From Acanthococcus lagerstroemiae (lineage: Eukaryota; Arthropoda; Insecta; Hemiptera; Eriococcidae), in assembly GCA_031841125.1 (NCBI GenBank), contig CM063106.1:71598101-71662100 (forward strand): 64,000 nucleotides of DNA. Direction: 5' to 3'. The notes beneath the pieces were generated by a model. It was not told the DNA's origin and made no database searches. It saw nothing but the letters and a program-made list of their open reading frames with translations. Positions 22,266-34,430 of the stretch are shown piece by piece. The position numbers and the translations under genes were made by a program. Numbering within the stretch: position 1 is the first letter of the stretch; every line of letters begins with the position of its first letter.

Positions 22266-22566
22266 CAAGAATTGGATGCATATATCAACGTTGCATTATT
22301 TTACGGTATAGATTTAACGATTCTGGAATTTAAATGAAAACTGCTGCCAATACCTGAGATGTGGACATGAATTAGTTCAATGTACTGAAGTGAGTCTGAA
22401 GCAGCTACACTTCTGGCATAATTAAACTCCAGTTCGCAAGTTAAAATAAAGAGCCAAACTATAAAATCCGGAGTTCAGCCACTTACGGAGTGATAATGTA
22501 CAATTCATAAGGGTTTGAAAACCAAAACCCTATGGGTGAAACTTGTAACCTAAACTCTCGAACCGC

Positions 22567-23115
22567 TCAGATCTGAGTCTTCTGTTTTGGCGTTCAGGCT
22601 TCAATTCCCGCAACTGAAATAGCTCAGATTTTGCTGCCCATTTTATTCTCTTCAACTTGCCCAGCAGCATACGAACATCAACCCCTCGACGGATAACGTT
22701 ATCGTCTCCCTCTGTGCCACAGAACCATTAGATCCATTAGATACGACCTAATGTAATCTCTGCCCATATCTAAATCCTCTCTTCTGACTTCAGTTCCAGC
22801 TACTGAAATGGCTCGCTCAGATTTTGCTGATCATTTTATTCTCTTCGACTCATTCGTTTCAGCATTCCAACATCAACCCCCTCGGCGAATTAACATGGCC
22901 GTTTCTTCCTGCGCCACAGAACAATTAGAGGCGATTTAATGCAATCTTTGCCCAGAACTGAGTCTTCTGTTTCGACTTGCTTTCCAACCCCTGAGACGGC
23001 TCAGATTTTGCCGCTCATTGTATTCTAGCACTTCAGCATCAACCCCTCGGCGGATAACATTGCTGTTTACGCCCTATGTCATCGTGCCGTAAAGGTGACC
23101 TAATGCAATCACACT
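22567..23115. repeat. Degenerate tandem triplication, units of about 160-210 bp
   Basis: Three successive blocks each contain GAGTCTTCTGTTTxG or a variant, GGCTCAGATTTTGC, CATTTTATTCT, then AACATCAACCCCTCGGCG or a variant, and CCTAATGxAATC. Blocks begin near 22567, 22780 and 22960. The third merges into a CpG-rich unique stretch. Confidence 0.7.
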
Positions 23116-24116
23116 CGCCTTCGCAAACCCAAAGTGCGCAAAAAATTGTATTCGAGAGCACGAACCCGTGGTTGTACGTACATATCGCGAGAGCGGTGTT
23201 TAAGCACGCAGCCGCAGCCAAAGTGACCCGGTGACACGACTGGCAGCTCACGTTCTACTCAGCCCAGCAGAAGAGGAAAATATAAGGTAGTCATTAAATC
23301 TTGCACGAGACAACTTGACCCCAGATTTGTTTCTAAAAACGCCCGCAGTCTGCAGCCCCGCGCGCGTTCAAGAAAGCGGACGTACTCGGTGCGGATGAAA
23401 TTGATAAGGTCGCGAACGCGAACCGGCGCGGCGTTTTTAAGCGCGAACGTTGATAACGATATGTTAGTAGGTCACGTTTATAAGATAATCGAATGCACCC
23501 CCTCCCCCCTTGCCATCGTGATGAGTAATGACAACGTGATTGCGATCGAGCTCGTTCGGACTGACAAAGACGGCTGCAGCGGGTATCGATCTTGACGTTC
23601 CTGCACAACCGAACCGAATAGCCGAACCGGTTCCGTATAGTTACTATCTATTATCGGTAATGTACGAGTAAGTAAAAGAGAGGAAACGCGAATCGCACCT
23701 AGTCGAGTCTTTGCAGTCTATCAGCCATGTAGTCACAGACGAAAATGAAGGCAATCTTTTCGATAAGGATTTCCTAGCAATGTTTTGAGGTATAGCTAGC
23801 GAGCTACCTTATAACGATTCCTTTTGAGGGTAGTAATGTGTTTGTGAATACAAGTGTGGACTCAGTTGGAAAGTATTTGTTTTTGGTAGTGACACCGAAG
23901 CCGGGGACAGAAGTATCATTTTGCGCCTCCCCCCCCCCGTTCAAATGAAGGAAATTGTATGAATAAGAGATCGCTTACAGAAAACAGTACACATGATCAA
24001 GAGCAAATGCGCTGGACATCCACTTCCCTTCAAACTGGAGAAAGAGAAGTGGCTGATATTTTTCAGGAAAAAATAGAGTATAGTCTATACATATACTACT
24101 AGCAGATTCATCAATT
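23116..24116. other. CpG-rich stretch, no gene recognised
   Basis: 23120-23620 is rich in CG dinucleotides and has short open frames on both strands but no motif or splice context. A C run occurs at 23928-23937. Confidence 0.3.
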
Positions 24117-24690
24117 CATGGATATGTCTTCTGGCTACCAAACATGTTCTACATATCTAGTCGATGCACAACAAGAACGAGTAAAATATTCCACAAGAAA
24201 CGAATTCATCGCGCACACAACCGAGAACAACAGCGAATATCATGAAGCAACAATTGTCGTGATGACGTCATCCTAAAGTAACATTCTCACTGTTAGTCGG
24301 GCATTCTCAGTGTTGGTTGACATTCTTGGTATTAGTCGGATGAAATGTCAAGAATGACGTAATTTTATAGTATACTGAGTGAAATTGGCATGGATATGTC
24401 TAATGGCTTGCCATGCGAAAGAGGAAAATTCCGCAAGAATGCTCCGCAGAAAAACGTTACCATTGTATTGTATGTAGTTGCATATTCCTCTTTACTCAGT
24501 CATTCGTTCTATCAAGTTTCAACCGGTTGACACGGGGATGTAGAGAATGCCAAGGGAAGCCAGAAAGGACGACTAGAGAAGGCATTTGAATGTGGGTGTG
24601 CGCTTCAAGCCGTTAACACGGTCGCCTGGACAACATATCCATGTAACAATGTCCTTTTGTGCAGCGGTCGGACTCTTTTTTCCAGATGAA
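24117..24690 (+). mobile_element. MITE family M, one degenerate and one good copy
   Basis: A degenerate start ATGGATATGTCTTCTGGCT occurs at 24118. The fuller copy begins ATGGATATGTCTAATGGCT at 24391 and reaches GCCTGGACAACATATCCATG, its inverted end, at about 24648, then AGCGGTCGGACTCTTTTTT. This copy lacks the 77-bp foldback found in the 16040 copy and so supplies its empty site. Confidence 0.75.
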
Positions 24691-25929
24691 ATAATGATAA
24701 TAAAATTTCAGCCGCTGCATTCGAGGTAATTGCAAGAAAACAATTTCAACAATGTGAGTAGCGTTTCTTTTTATACCGGTGATAAGAACCGAGTTATAAC
24801 TCGCATAAACCCAAATTTGGGGGTTCCCGGAAGCCTGAACTAGAGGGACATTGACTTTCTGTTCCTTCACCAAGATGGCGACGTGTATATTTAAGTCAAA
24901 AATCAGTTTTAGGGTACAATACCAGTTACCGTCCAGACGTTCCTTGGATATAAATCCAGCCCACAAGTTTTGTTACTAAAAGTACCTATTGAGAAGATCT
25001 CGAAACAAAGTGAAGAAATGAAAAAACCGTGCTGTTATCGAAGAAATTAAAAAATAGTCGTTTTGAAAATGAAAAACAGCATGTGTTAAGTAACATTAGT
25101 TTGTAAATTAATTTAATTATCGAATGTACGTTGAAATACTTACAAGCTGTACTCATACGTGTATAAAATTTCCACGCGGTCGGTTCAAATTTAAGATCTC
25201 GCAGTGTTCGAAGTTTAGCATTTTAGTAGGCATTAAAAATGCTATATTTTGATTAGTTTTGAGTATTTCTAATCAAGAAAGATTACAATGAATTATTTAC
25301 AACTTAAATAATAGGAAGGATCATACAATATTACTTTTTATTTTTGATGTTTGATTGGGAATCGGTACCAAAATGTCATGATCAGGAACTGGACCCCTTC
25401 ATTTTAGTTTTTTTTCTTTTTCATTTTTCCAGTCATTCTTAATGATGAACGTCAAGTTGGTTTTATCTCCTCTCAAAGCTGAAACTTCAATTTTGGGGGC
25501 TGAACTGTGGATCTAATGAAAAATCTATGGCTGTTGCCAGTTTGAAGCATACAATTTTCATATTGGAGCTTAAGTCGGAGATGGTTCAAACATCTATATC
25601 TGACTTGATATTCGGAATCAGCGAAGCAAAAAACAAAAAATTCCATCAGGTTGTTTGATATCTTTGCTGCAGAGAGAGGAAAATTGGTGGACCCCCCAGC
25701 TCCTGATCGGAACAGAGCGGATTTTGTGATCCTCTAAGAAATAGGATTTTAACATTTCGAGATCCTACTTGGTTCCTTTGTCAACTACTCACATTAAAAA
25801 AGCACAGTGGATCTTTACAGAATAAGGTTGTTCTGAAATAATCTCAATTATACAATTCGGTTTTTGAATACACCCCCCATGCATCCTAATTCATATTGAA
25901 TTAAAAAATATATAAAAGAAAGAAAAAAA
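24691..25929. other. Intronic stretch without recognised gene
   Basis: AT-rich with no terminal repeats or coding motif that I can support. Confidence 0.35.
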
Positions 25930-26230
25930 AGAAGAAAAAAAAAGAGTCCGACTGCTGCATGGAAGGCTTACATTGTTTACATGGATATGTCGTCCAGGCA
26001 ATCGCGTTGATGCGCATATCTACATTCCAATGCATTCTCTAGTCGTCCATGCTTGGCGTCACTTAAGCATTCTTCGTGTCGGCCGGTCAAAACTTGATCG
26101 AACGAAGGTCCGCATAAAGAGGAATATGTAACTACATCCTGATGGTAACGTTTTTCTGCGGAACGTTTTTCGCGATGCGTTTTTTGCGGAATTTTTTTAT
26201 TTTGTATGGCGAGCCATTAGACCACGTCAA
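25930..26230 (-). mobile_element. MITE family M, inverted copy
   Basis: Reading the + strand: AAAGAGTCCGACTGCTGCAT, then ACATGGATATGTCGTCCAGG, CTCTAGTCGTCCATGCTTGG, CGGCCGGTCAAAACTTGATCG and GGCGAGCCATTAGACCA. It is the inverse of the 16040 and 24391 copies. Confidence 0.75.
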
Positions 26231-26599
26231 TAAAATAGAGTTATTATTTTAATTATTTGTAGACAAAGAACGGCTAACATGACAGTATTTGCCCCCAATG
26301 TAAGTCGTTACCTATTCCACTTACCATAGGGCATGAGCCTCCGTCACTCGCTTCCAGAATTTTCTTATGCTAGCTGTGGTCCTTCATCTGAGCGCCATCC
26401 GGCGTTTCTGTTTAATGCTTTTATAGCCGCGTGTAAAACTCTTTCAGTCCTATTTAGTCTCTTCAAGCTTATTTCGAACTTAGGTATTTAAGACTCTTCA
26501 AGACCTGTTTAATACTCGCAAAGGCTCAATCTACATTGTCCTGGACAGGCAGACAACCAACCGCCTAACAGAAATTCAGACTTGCTGATCAGGTCAGTA

Positions 26600-28053
26600 C
26601 TTCTCACTGACCAAAACCAAATCGCAGAGAGGTGAAGGAGCTGTTGCCAGTAGCTCTATGAAGACCCTGAAAGAAACTCGGCAGAGTACCACCGCCAACC
26701 GGGAAGGAGCCAGTCGTCTTGCACAAAGTTCGTGCTGCCATTAGAAAGCTATAGAACAATAAAGCATTCGGCGAGGATGGCGTCACAGCAGATATGATGA
26801 GGAAACCGCGAGGAAGCTGGAATCGATATACTCGTATTGCACCAAATCTGCTGCGATGTGTGGTCGAAAGAAGTATGAATCACGGTCCGTGTTTCTCCCC
26901 CTAAACAAGAAGGGTAGCACTAGCGCCTGTGGGAATTATCGGACCATCTCTCTAGTGTAACACTCACGTGAGGTGCTCCTGAACATTCTACATGGACCGC
27001 TACGTTATTACTTGAACGATCAAATACCAAAAGAGCGAACTGGTTTTGTCAGACATAAAGCCACTCGCTAGCAAATACTGAACGTACGTCAACTGGTAGA
27101 GAAATGTAGAGAATATTATAACGCCCAGCTGGCTTTGTGTTTCCTGGACTATAACAAAGCCTTCAACTGCGTCCGATGGAAAATGCTGTGGCAAATCATG
27201 GAAGAAATGGGCGTACCAACACACCTGATTGCACTTATAAGAAACCTATGTGTAGAAAGCAGAGCATTGATAAGACTTCAGGAGAGGCACTTGCCCGATT
27301 TTGAAACATTCAGAGGGGTCAGACAGGGCTGCATTTTATCACCTATACAACATCTATGGTGAATATATAATGAGAAAGAGTCTGGATGGATGTAACAGTA
27401 GAGTACAAGTGGGTGGGCTGCAAATCAGCAATCTGAGGTTTGCTGATAACACGACCTTATGCGCTGGCTCGGAAAACAAACTGAGAAAGCTGTTGGATCA
27501 CGTTGAAAAGAACAGTAACGATCTCAGTCTCGGGCTAAGTAGAAGCAAGACCGAGACCACGATTGTCGATCGAGCGCCTCACTTCCAGTGCCAGATGCCC
27601 TGAAGAACTTTGAGAAAGTGGAGAAATTTTTGTATCTTGATTCCCTGATAGCAATGGAGGAAGCACTGCTGAAATACGAAGGATGTTGCGAATACCCTGG
27701 ACTGCGAACTTTGGACACATTGTTCAGAGACCGGGGGACAACTTGGAGACGTTGAAGATCGAAGGAAAAAGATCCAGGGGACATTCGCCGAAAAGATGAC
27801 TCGACTGAGGAACTGTTTGATAGGAGACTGGAACGGTTGGTGCAGGATGCCAAAGACCGCGAGAACTGGCGAGTGATGGTGAACGAGATAGTTGAAAGAA
27901 TTGATAGATCCTCAAGTGCTCAGCCATGAGCAATGGACTCTTAATGAATCAGAATGGATGGGTCGGTCCGATTAGGGAGAACAGACAGACGTCAGGATAG
28001 AGGAGACAAGCAAGGCAGACATAGCTGGCAGGACAGGCTGGAGGCAGACAAAT
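26600..28053 (+). pseudogene. Decayed LINE reverse transcriptase, FADN variant
   Basis: Spread over several + frames are AIRKL-NNKA-GEDGVTADM (finger region), YRTISLV, LCFLDYNKAFNCVRWKMLW, RGVRQGCILSP, YGEYIMRKSLDG, then NLRFADNTTLCAG and a C-terminal DRENWRVMVNEI near 27865. This is a complete order of reverse transcriptase blocks from a non-LTR retrotransposon. The catalytic pair reads FADN instead of FADD. Frameshifts occur around 26940, 27350 and 27600, so it is non-functional. The stop is near 27928 and the end lies about 28053. The next LINE lies tail to tail on the other strand. Confidence 0.85.
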
Positions 28054-28060
28054 AAGTTGT

Positions 28061-29780
28061 TTTTTTTTCATTTTATTCATTCTCAATCCCAGACTTGCCT
28101 GGTTGGCTCTGTGTCTTTGCGAAACAAGTTAACAATCTTATATGCTCATTTACATGTGTTCAGTGGAGTTCGTTGCTTTCTTGGCTCTTACCCATTAGTT
28201 TCTTGCCGGGTGTCGCAAGGAACTTCTTACAAAAGTCTTAGCGTGTATGTTTTTACGACGACAACAACGACGGTCGCCAATGACGAGCGGCGACCTAGTC
28301 TGCACCCAACTTATTATGGTCTTACCTACTTGTGGAATTTGCAACCTCGCCCACTCGTGATCGGCAGCTTACTTTCTCTTCTGCTACAGCTCCCGGCGAT
28401 GACGGCATTGAGGGCAGTCTCTTCTGGCTCCTTCGGAAGTCGCCCCACCCTCTTCTGGATTCTTCGGCTTCCATCCGGTCCTATGCACTTGCGGGATATG
28501 CCGAGTTTTCCAGCCGCCACAGGCTTGTTGGTGGTTCTTGTTCAAACATCCGACCTCCCATCAATCTGCCGGGTGCACTCTCGGAATACATGCCCAGGTG
28601 TCTTTGGGCCAATACTGCAGGGGCACTGGTCGCTGTCCCGGCAGTTTTGGTGGTGCAAATACAAATACGATGCAAAGCACCCATAAGCAAAACCACCTAA
28701 GCGAGGAAGAAGTCTATCAGACATTCTTTCTGTTTTCTTATCCGCTCGCATACATTAGGGAACAATGCCCGTGTCCACTGCGCCACCGTTGTGTTGACCC
28801 ACCATCAACGGCTCTACTTGTCGATGGTCACCTGATGGATTTGACTTTGCCTCTCGCTGGAGGAGGTGTCAACGCGACAGAGATGTCTTCAGTTATCGAC
28901 CCTGAACTTGCTTTTGACCAGATATTTCACTGATCTCTTGAATACCAGTTGGTCCAGGAGAGATTTCGCGTTGATCACGGCCGCCCCTTCTGTGCTGGCG
29001 CTACAGTACAGCCGGCTGCACAAGATGTCACTTCTTCTTTTGATATTATCGCGAGCTGCAGTAGTGATATTTGCTGAAAATGCAGCCAGTGACGATCACC
29101 CTTCAAGCCTCGTTGCTGTACCCAAAGGTGCGTTGACACAGTTGTGTCCGCACAGGCAGTACCTGTTCGCAATGCTTTCGGATGAACCGCAGGTGGTACA
29201 GCCAGTTTCCCTCGTTATCCAGCATAACGCCAAGGTACTTCATTTCCTTCCTCATGGGAATCATCGCGTCTTTGTATTCGGCTGTTGTCGGGATTCTTGC
29301 AGCTAGGTCCCTCGCCACAGTTGGGTTATTCCGAAACAGGAGCAGCTCGGTTTTTGCCGCGTTCAACTCCAGCCTAGTCTCGGCCGGCAGCATCTCAACT
29401 GCGGCAATAAAGTTCGCGATCTTCTGGCTGACCACCGGACTGGAGTTGCCGCCAACCACCAGAAGGGTTTCGTCGGCGTAGTACACCGCCGCCCCCGGTA
29501 GTTGACGGACCACATCGTTGTACAGGAGGTTTCACGTGGTCGGCCCGGGAACCGAACTCGGGTGATTCCCTGGTACAGGACATCCCCAGCAACGAAATAG
29601 CTTCACACGCCGGACGCAGCGATCGCTCTCAAGATCCTCAGTCAGGGGCGTGATCGAATGCTTCCTTAATGTCCAGGAGCACATCGGCCGTAAGGTTATT
29701 TTGCGCCCGTGATCTCAGGATAAGTCCCATGCTCGGTACTTCGGTGCTTCCTGATCCGAACTCTCGCGAGTAGATGGTGT
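28061..29780 (-). pseudogene. Decayed R1-like LINE, YADE variant
   Basis: On the minus strand: ADVLLDIKEAFDHAPD, LYNDVVRQLPGAAVYYADET, ELNAAKTELLLF, KYLGVMLDNEGNW, and a C-terminal Cys/His-rich CPCSIGPKTPGHVFRECTRQ. The order and the H-x-x-x-x-C ending are typical of R1/LOA-type ORF2. The second catalytic Asp is Glu (YADE), and frameshifts break the frame near 28700, 29010 and 29520. A T run at 28061-28070 marks the A tail. The 5' half, including endonuclease, is absent. Confidence 0.82.
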
Positions 29781-30299
29781 CTTCTTCGCGGACAAATAAG
29801 CTAGAGCATCGGCGAGGAAGTCCGCACGATCGAAAATATCAAAATCCGGAGTCTTACAAATGGGCCCAAGGAGTAGTTGAGTTACTGAATTCACTTACAA
29901 CCGTTTCCAGAGTTGGTAAGTCTTATTTTTCCGGAGGCTGGAGACAAGTTTTGTACAGGCGTGCCATTGATAAAGTTGAGATGTCATCGTAATAGTTGAC
30001 GACCTCCTGTGAGGAATCTCACCTTCCATCTGATTCAATCTCATCTATCATCTATGACGAATGAAAACACACCTGATGCGCCTTGTCGTTCTTACCGAGG
30101 ACTCCTCGTGATCTCGTTAGCTCGCAACAAGCTGTGGCCCAGTTGTTACACTCAAATGACAAGATTTTTCAGTCAGGGTAGAGTAGTTTACGTTCCTTCA
30201 GTTCCTCCTCCGCTGATCGCCGGATTTCGTCTGCACAGTTCGTATCTCATTCGCATTGCCATTATTTTTCCGGCATTTCTTCGGTTTTGATTGCAGGTT

Positions 30300-31260
30300 T
30301 GGAGCCATCTTTCCTCAGTCATCGTGGATTCGTCGTTAGGTAATCGACACGGCAGTTAGTTGTCGCTTTTTTCTTGCCCACAGTATTTCTTCGTCCTAAC
30401 AATCCGAAAAGTATATTTATTCGTGCGTAAAGAAGTCGCTCGCGCTTAATTTGGAATAGAAACCGTATCCGAAAGTGTCTTCTTGTTTTTTCGATCTTGC
30501 TTTTTTTTTTCCCTCGTTCGCATTATCAAATTAGTTACGTTAGAGGTGTTTCGAAAACAGATCCGCGTTTCTGGACATTTTGCTAAATCTCGCCGAATTC
30601 GTTTGCGCATTTCGAGTGTATAATCGTCGAGTGCTAATCGCGGTCGATGCGTTCGAAGTTCCGAATTCGAATATCGCGCCCGGTACCGAGTGAACTTGTC
30701 TTGGGATCGACGTCGGTGAGTAAAGGTTATGTACTCGTGCGTGTTCGGTTTTCGGTTTCATAACGAAAGAGAATTCCGGGTATGTGGTGTTTTTAAAAAT
30801 CATTCGGTGGGTCCGAGTGTAACCGTGTGTATATATTTATAGTACGGCGAGTCATCTGGCTTAATTGAATTGAGAAATTGGACCGAGAGTGAGTCGGAGA
30901 GGGAATTCCGAGAGTAACGAAAGAGCTTCGATGGAAACGAGTTTTAATTAATATGTAAATAATACGCAGGTCGTAAACTGTGGGTTATAAATTGTAAACG
31001 CGCATAAGCGAATTGTATCGGTAGGTGATTCGCAGTACTTATTTCTCTCCGTGCTACGTGTACGCGTGTACTTTTACGAAGGAAATAACAAAAATATTCG
31101 TGGAAAAGACGCGAATTTGAACTTTTTGGTGATTATTGGCGTGCACGACCGGGTCTGAACGTATAAAATCAGAGACGAAGTCGTAAAAGGAGAACTGCAG
31201 AGTCCTTGGATAATTGGCCAAGATCGAGTGGACTAATCGTAAATTAGAATTCTTTAATAT
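30300..31260 (+). promoter_or_regulatory. CpG-rich intronic segment, possible alternative promoter
   Basis: This block is unusually rich in CG dinucleotides and free of recognised repeats. A TTAGTT initiator-like site at 30531 is followed 26-31 bases later by AGATCC, close to the arthropod downstream promoter consensus though one base nearer than usual. A strong donor follows at 30716. Together these suggest transcription starting inside the giant intron. No expression evidence is available. Confidence 0.35.
30647..30715 (+). CDS. Candidate alternative first coding exon (23 codons)
   Basis: ATG at 30647 opens 23 codons (MRSKFRIRISRPVPSE... to the donor) ending exactly at TCG|GTGAGT. Phase 0 at the donor matches phase 0 of the exon at 50901, so splicing would give a shorter isoform with an Arg-rich start. 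The base context before the ATG (GGTCG) is not strong, and the exon may simply be 5' untranslated. Confidence 0.3.
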
Positions 31261-31399
31261 CGATATGGCTGGCAGCTCCGAAGTCTTTTATTTTATAGCT
31301 TGCACGGAGAACGGACATACATTTTCGCACGTTTTCAATTTAATGTTCATTTAAACAGACTAAACTGGTGGTTGCGGGGTAAACACGGTAGCTCCCCGT

Positions 31400-32030
31400 T
31401 AAACCATGTCGACCGCGAATCGACGTCGACATGACGTCAGATCGACCGTCTGTCACGATTTAGAATCGACTCATTGTCGACGTCGACTTCTTGTCGAAAT
31501 AGTTCCGGGGATGTCGACTACAAATTGGCCCAACTTGACTGCTTATCGACGTGGAAATCAGGTCGACGTGGAATTCATAGCACTTCAAATCTACGTCGAA
31601 ATGGAGCCGATTCTGGGTAGATGCCATTCCGTGCACTGTAAATCTACGGCGACATCGAATCGAATTTGAGTATATGATTTCCCAAAAGCCTTAAATCGAC
31701 GTCGAAATTCAGTCGATTGCGGGTATAGCTTTTTCGTAGACTGTGAATCGACGTCGATATAAAGTCAGTTTTGGGTAAATGCTGTTGAAAAATGTTATAG
31801 ACGTGACATAATAAATAATTTGCGTTGGTAGATATTGAGATATTTGGGGAGAGGATCGGACCCCTAAACCCTTCTTCTGTATCCACCCCTGGTAGTAGGT
31901 GGTGTAATTTTTCATTTGACTGTAATTCGACTTAAAGTCGAGGTGAAATTAAGTAACACAGTATGGTTTTAAATTCAAGTGACTCTTGACTTCAATTCGA
32001 CGGCGAAATGGAGTCAAAATTAAGTAGCAC
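31400..32030 (+). repeat. 53-bp tandem array with AATCGACGTCGA palindrome
   Basis: Four units of exactly 53 bases start at 31587, 31640, 31693 and 31746, each opening AAATCGACGTCGA or a variant and containing a TCGATTTTGGGTA-like centre. Degenerate units extend left to about 31400 and resume at 31905-32030 after an unrelated insert of about 100 bases at 31800-31905. The ATCGACGTCGAT core is self-complementary. Confidence 0.8.
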
Positions 32031-33085
32031 TTCTTCTTCTTCGTTTGCCCAGTTTCGGGCTTCGTGATCAGGTAACGGAGTCAACCAGGCTCCTCCAGTT
32101 GTCCCTGTCCTCGGCTGTCCTAGTACATGATTCCATCGTCTTGCCAGTGATTTTTCGTATTAAATCTATATATCGTGTGGGTGACCTGCAGCGCGACCGG
32201 GTCCCTTCTACTCTTCCCTGCACAGTCAGTTTCTCCAGATTGTCCCTTCTGATTACGTGACCAAAGTAACAGAGAATGCGTCTCCTAATGACTGTGTTGA
32301 GTCTGTCTTCCACGCCGAGTTCTTCGCATATCGACGCATTCGTCGTCTTCTTGGTCCATGGGATTCTCAGCATACGTCTATAGCAGTACATCTCGAAAGC
32401 CTCAATCCGCTGTTTGTCGGCGTTTCTCACTGTCCAGCACTCTGCTGCATACAAAAATATTGGAAAAATCGGGGACTTGATTACTTTCAGCTTGGTGTGT
32501 TTTGTGACGTCGTGGCTTTTCCAGATTCGATTGAACTCTCCTACTTCTGTTTTTGTGATTGCCGCTCTTTTTCTTTCTCCCTCTGTATGTGAAAGTCTTG
32601 CACTACTTCTGTTCCATCCACATCTGTGATCCCTGGTTGATTGACATTTGAGCGGTCGACGATCATAATTTTAGTTTTGGACTTATTCTTTCTTAGGCCC
32701 ACCGCGGCACTACCTGCCTCTACTCTCTGCAGTAGTCCCCTCAGTTCTTCTATCGTTTTGTGGCTAGCAGAGTGTTATCGTCTGCATACTGAGGTCGAAT
32801 ATTTGTTTCCCTCCTAGCGATACTCTTCCTTCCCATCCATCTAGGGTTTCTCTCATCACCCACTCTCCATAGGCGTTGAAAAGGATGGGGCTGAGTATGC
32901 ATCCCTGTCGTACTCCTTTGGCGGTTTTGAAGTGTTGCTTGAGTTCTCCTTCTACTCGCACTTGAGCAGAGTTGTCTTCGTATACGCTCTTAAGCAGAGC
33001 AATCAAGTACTTTAGTACTCCTAGTTTTGCTAAACAACTCCAGAATATCCGCCAGTTGACATTATCGGACGCCTTTTCCGCAGAC
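32031..33085 (-). pseudogene. Decayed LINE reverse transcriptase with frameshift at YADD
   Basis: On the minus strand: NVNWRIFWSCLAKLGVLKYL, KGVRQGCILSPILFNAYGEW, MRETLDGWEGRVSLGGKQIF, then YADDNTLLAT in another frame, and MYAAECWTVRNADKQRIEAF through AEDRDNWRSLVDSV near the end. This is the same type as the element at 26600 (shared YGEYIMRKSLDG and DRENWR counterparts). The frame slips just before YADD and again near 32460. A 5' break at 33085 abuts a G run and foreign sequence. Confidence 0.85.
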
Positions 33086-33249
33086 CCAGATTTAGGGGGG
33101 GGGGGTCCCAGGGACCCGGACCTCCACATCGACGGGGCATCCATATTTTTTTCTACTGTTCTTCTTCTTCTTCTTCTTTTGTGTCCGGACTTCGACGCGT
33201 TAGCAGTTAACTTTAAGTTTTAAATTTCAAATTTTAAGTTTTAAATTCT

Positions 33250-34430
33250 AAATTTTCCCCCTCCATCTCTGCACCAGGTCCAAGGTGCTGTCGTCTAGGT
33301 TACCCCACATCTCCCCTCTGGTATGTGTGGTCCCTCCTCCACACACAAGGAGGTGGTCATCGTTTTGAAGCTGACCGCACATCTGGCATCCTGCGTCGTT
33401 GCGTACGTCCCATCTGGTCAGTTTGCCGCTGTACGGGCAGATCCGGTGCGCCGCCTATTCAGAGTGAGCCACGATGGATAGGGGAGATCATGTCCACTGG
33501 CTAGGTCTTCAGCGCGCGGGGTGTGGTCGTTGTTTGTCTGTCTTGTCGCCCTAGAGGTCGAGGAGTCGTCTGTAAGGACCCATGTATTGTTGAGGAAACT
33601 CCTTCTGGATTTCAGTCTCGGGGTTGCTGCCACCCAGCCGAACATGATGTGGCGAGGGTCGCTTTCCTTCTTAGTCCTCTCCACATCCGCAGCCACTTCC
33701 TCCTCTCCTCCGGCGGAGCGATTCTACATATCCGAGGAAGGTACTTAAGACTAGTTGGTCTCAGGCAGCCGGATACGATCCGCATGATGTTATTCAGGGC
33801 CACATCAATTTTTTTTAGTATGTGCAGATTCACCCCATGCTGCACATTCGTATTCCGCGGTAGAGTAACAGAGCGCCAGGGCTGTGGTCCTCAGTGTGCT
33901 CGACTTGGCCCCTTACTTGGTTGATGCGAGTATTTTCAGGATACCATTTCTGGCGTCGACTTTCATCTTAGTATTTTCACAGTGCTTCTTAAAAGTAAGT
34001 GCTCTGTCAAGTGTGACGCCAAGGTAACTTCGGATTTTCGCAGTTTTCAAGCTGTATTCCTCCCCAACTCAGCTTCAGCTTGCATCTCATCTTAGCATGT
34101 TTCAGGCCGAAACTGCACACCTGGGTTTTAGATGGATTTGGCTTGAGAGCAGTATTCGTTTAATATACTTCTAGTTCATTAAGGATATCCTGCAGTTTTC
34201 CCTCTACCTCTACGCGTGTATCCCCTGCGCCGTCGCTGCCAGGTCGTCAGCATACAGGAAGTGCTCTGTCTGGTCTCCAATTGGCTGGTCGTTAGTGTAT
34301 ATATCGAATAAGGTAGGGGCGAGAACACTTCCCTGTGGTAGTCTATTTGTCTGTTGTCTCCAGCTGCTCGATTTACTCTGGTGAACGACGTATGAACGAA
34401 CATTCTGTTGCTCAGCATTGCTCTGATGAA
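33250..34430 (-). pseudogene. Decayed LINE (jockey/CR1-like), intact YADD
   Basis: On the minus strand: NRLPQGSVLAPTLFDIYTND, EHFLYADDLAATAQG, further on ALNNIMRIVSGCLRPTSLKY, DLPYPSWLTLNRRRTGSART, and a Cys pair followed by DDHLLVCGGGTTH. LPQGSVLxPTLFxIYTNDxP and FxYADDLA are reverse transcriptase blocks of jockey/CR1-like LINEs, and the end is the usual C-terminal Cys/His motif. Frameshifts near 33460, 33850 and 34230 kill it. It lies upstream of and parallel to the LINE at 32031. Confidence 0.85.

Noticed and set aside
28057..28686. 209-codon open frame on the + strand
   Set aside because: It is antisense to the clear R1-like LINE on the minus strand, whose Cys/His motif lies in the same bases.
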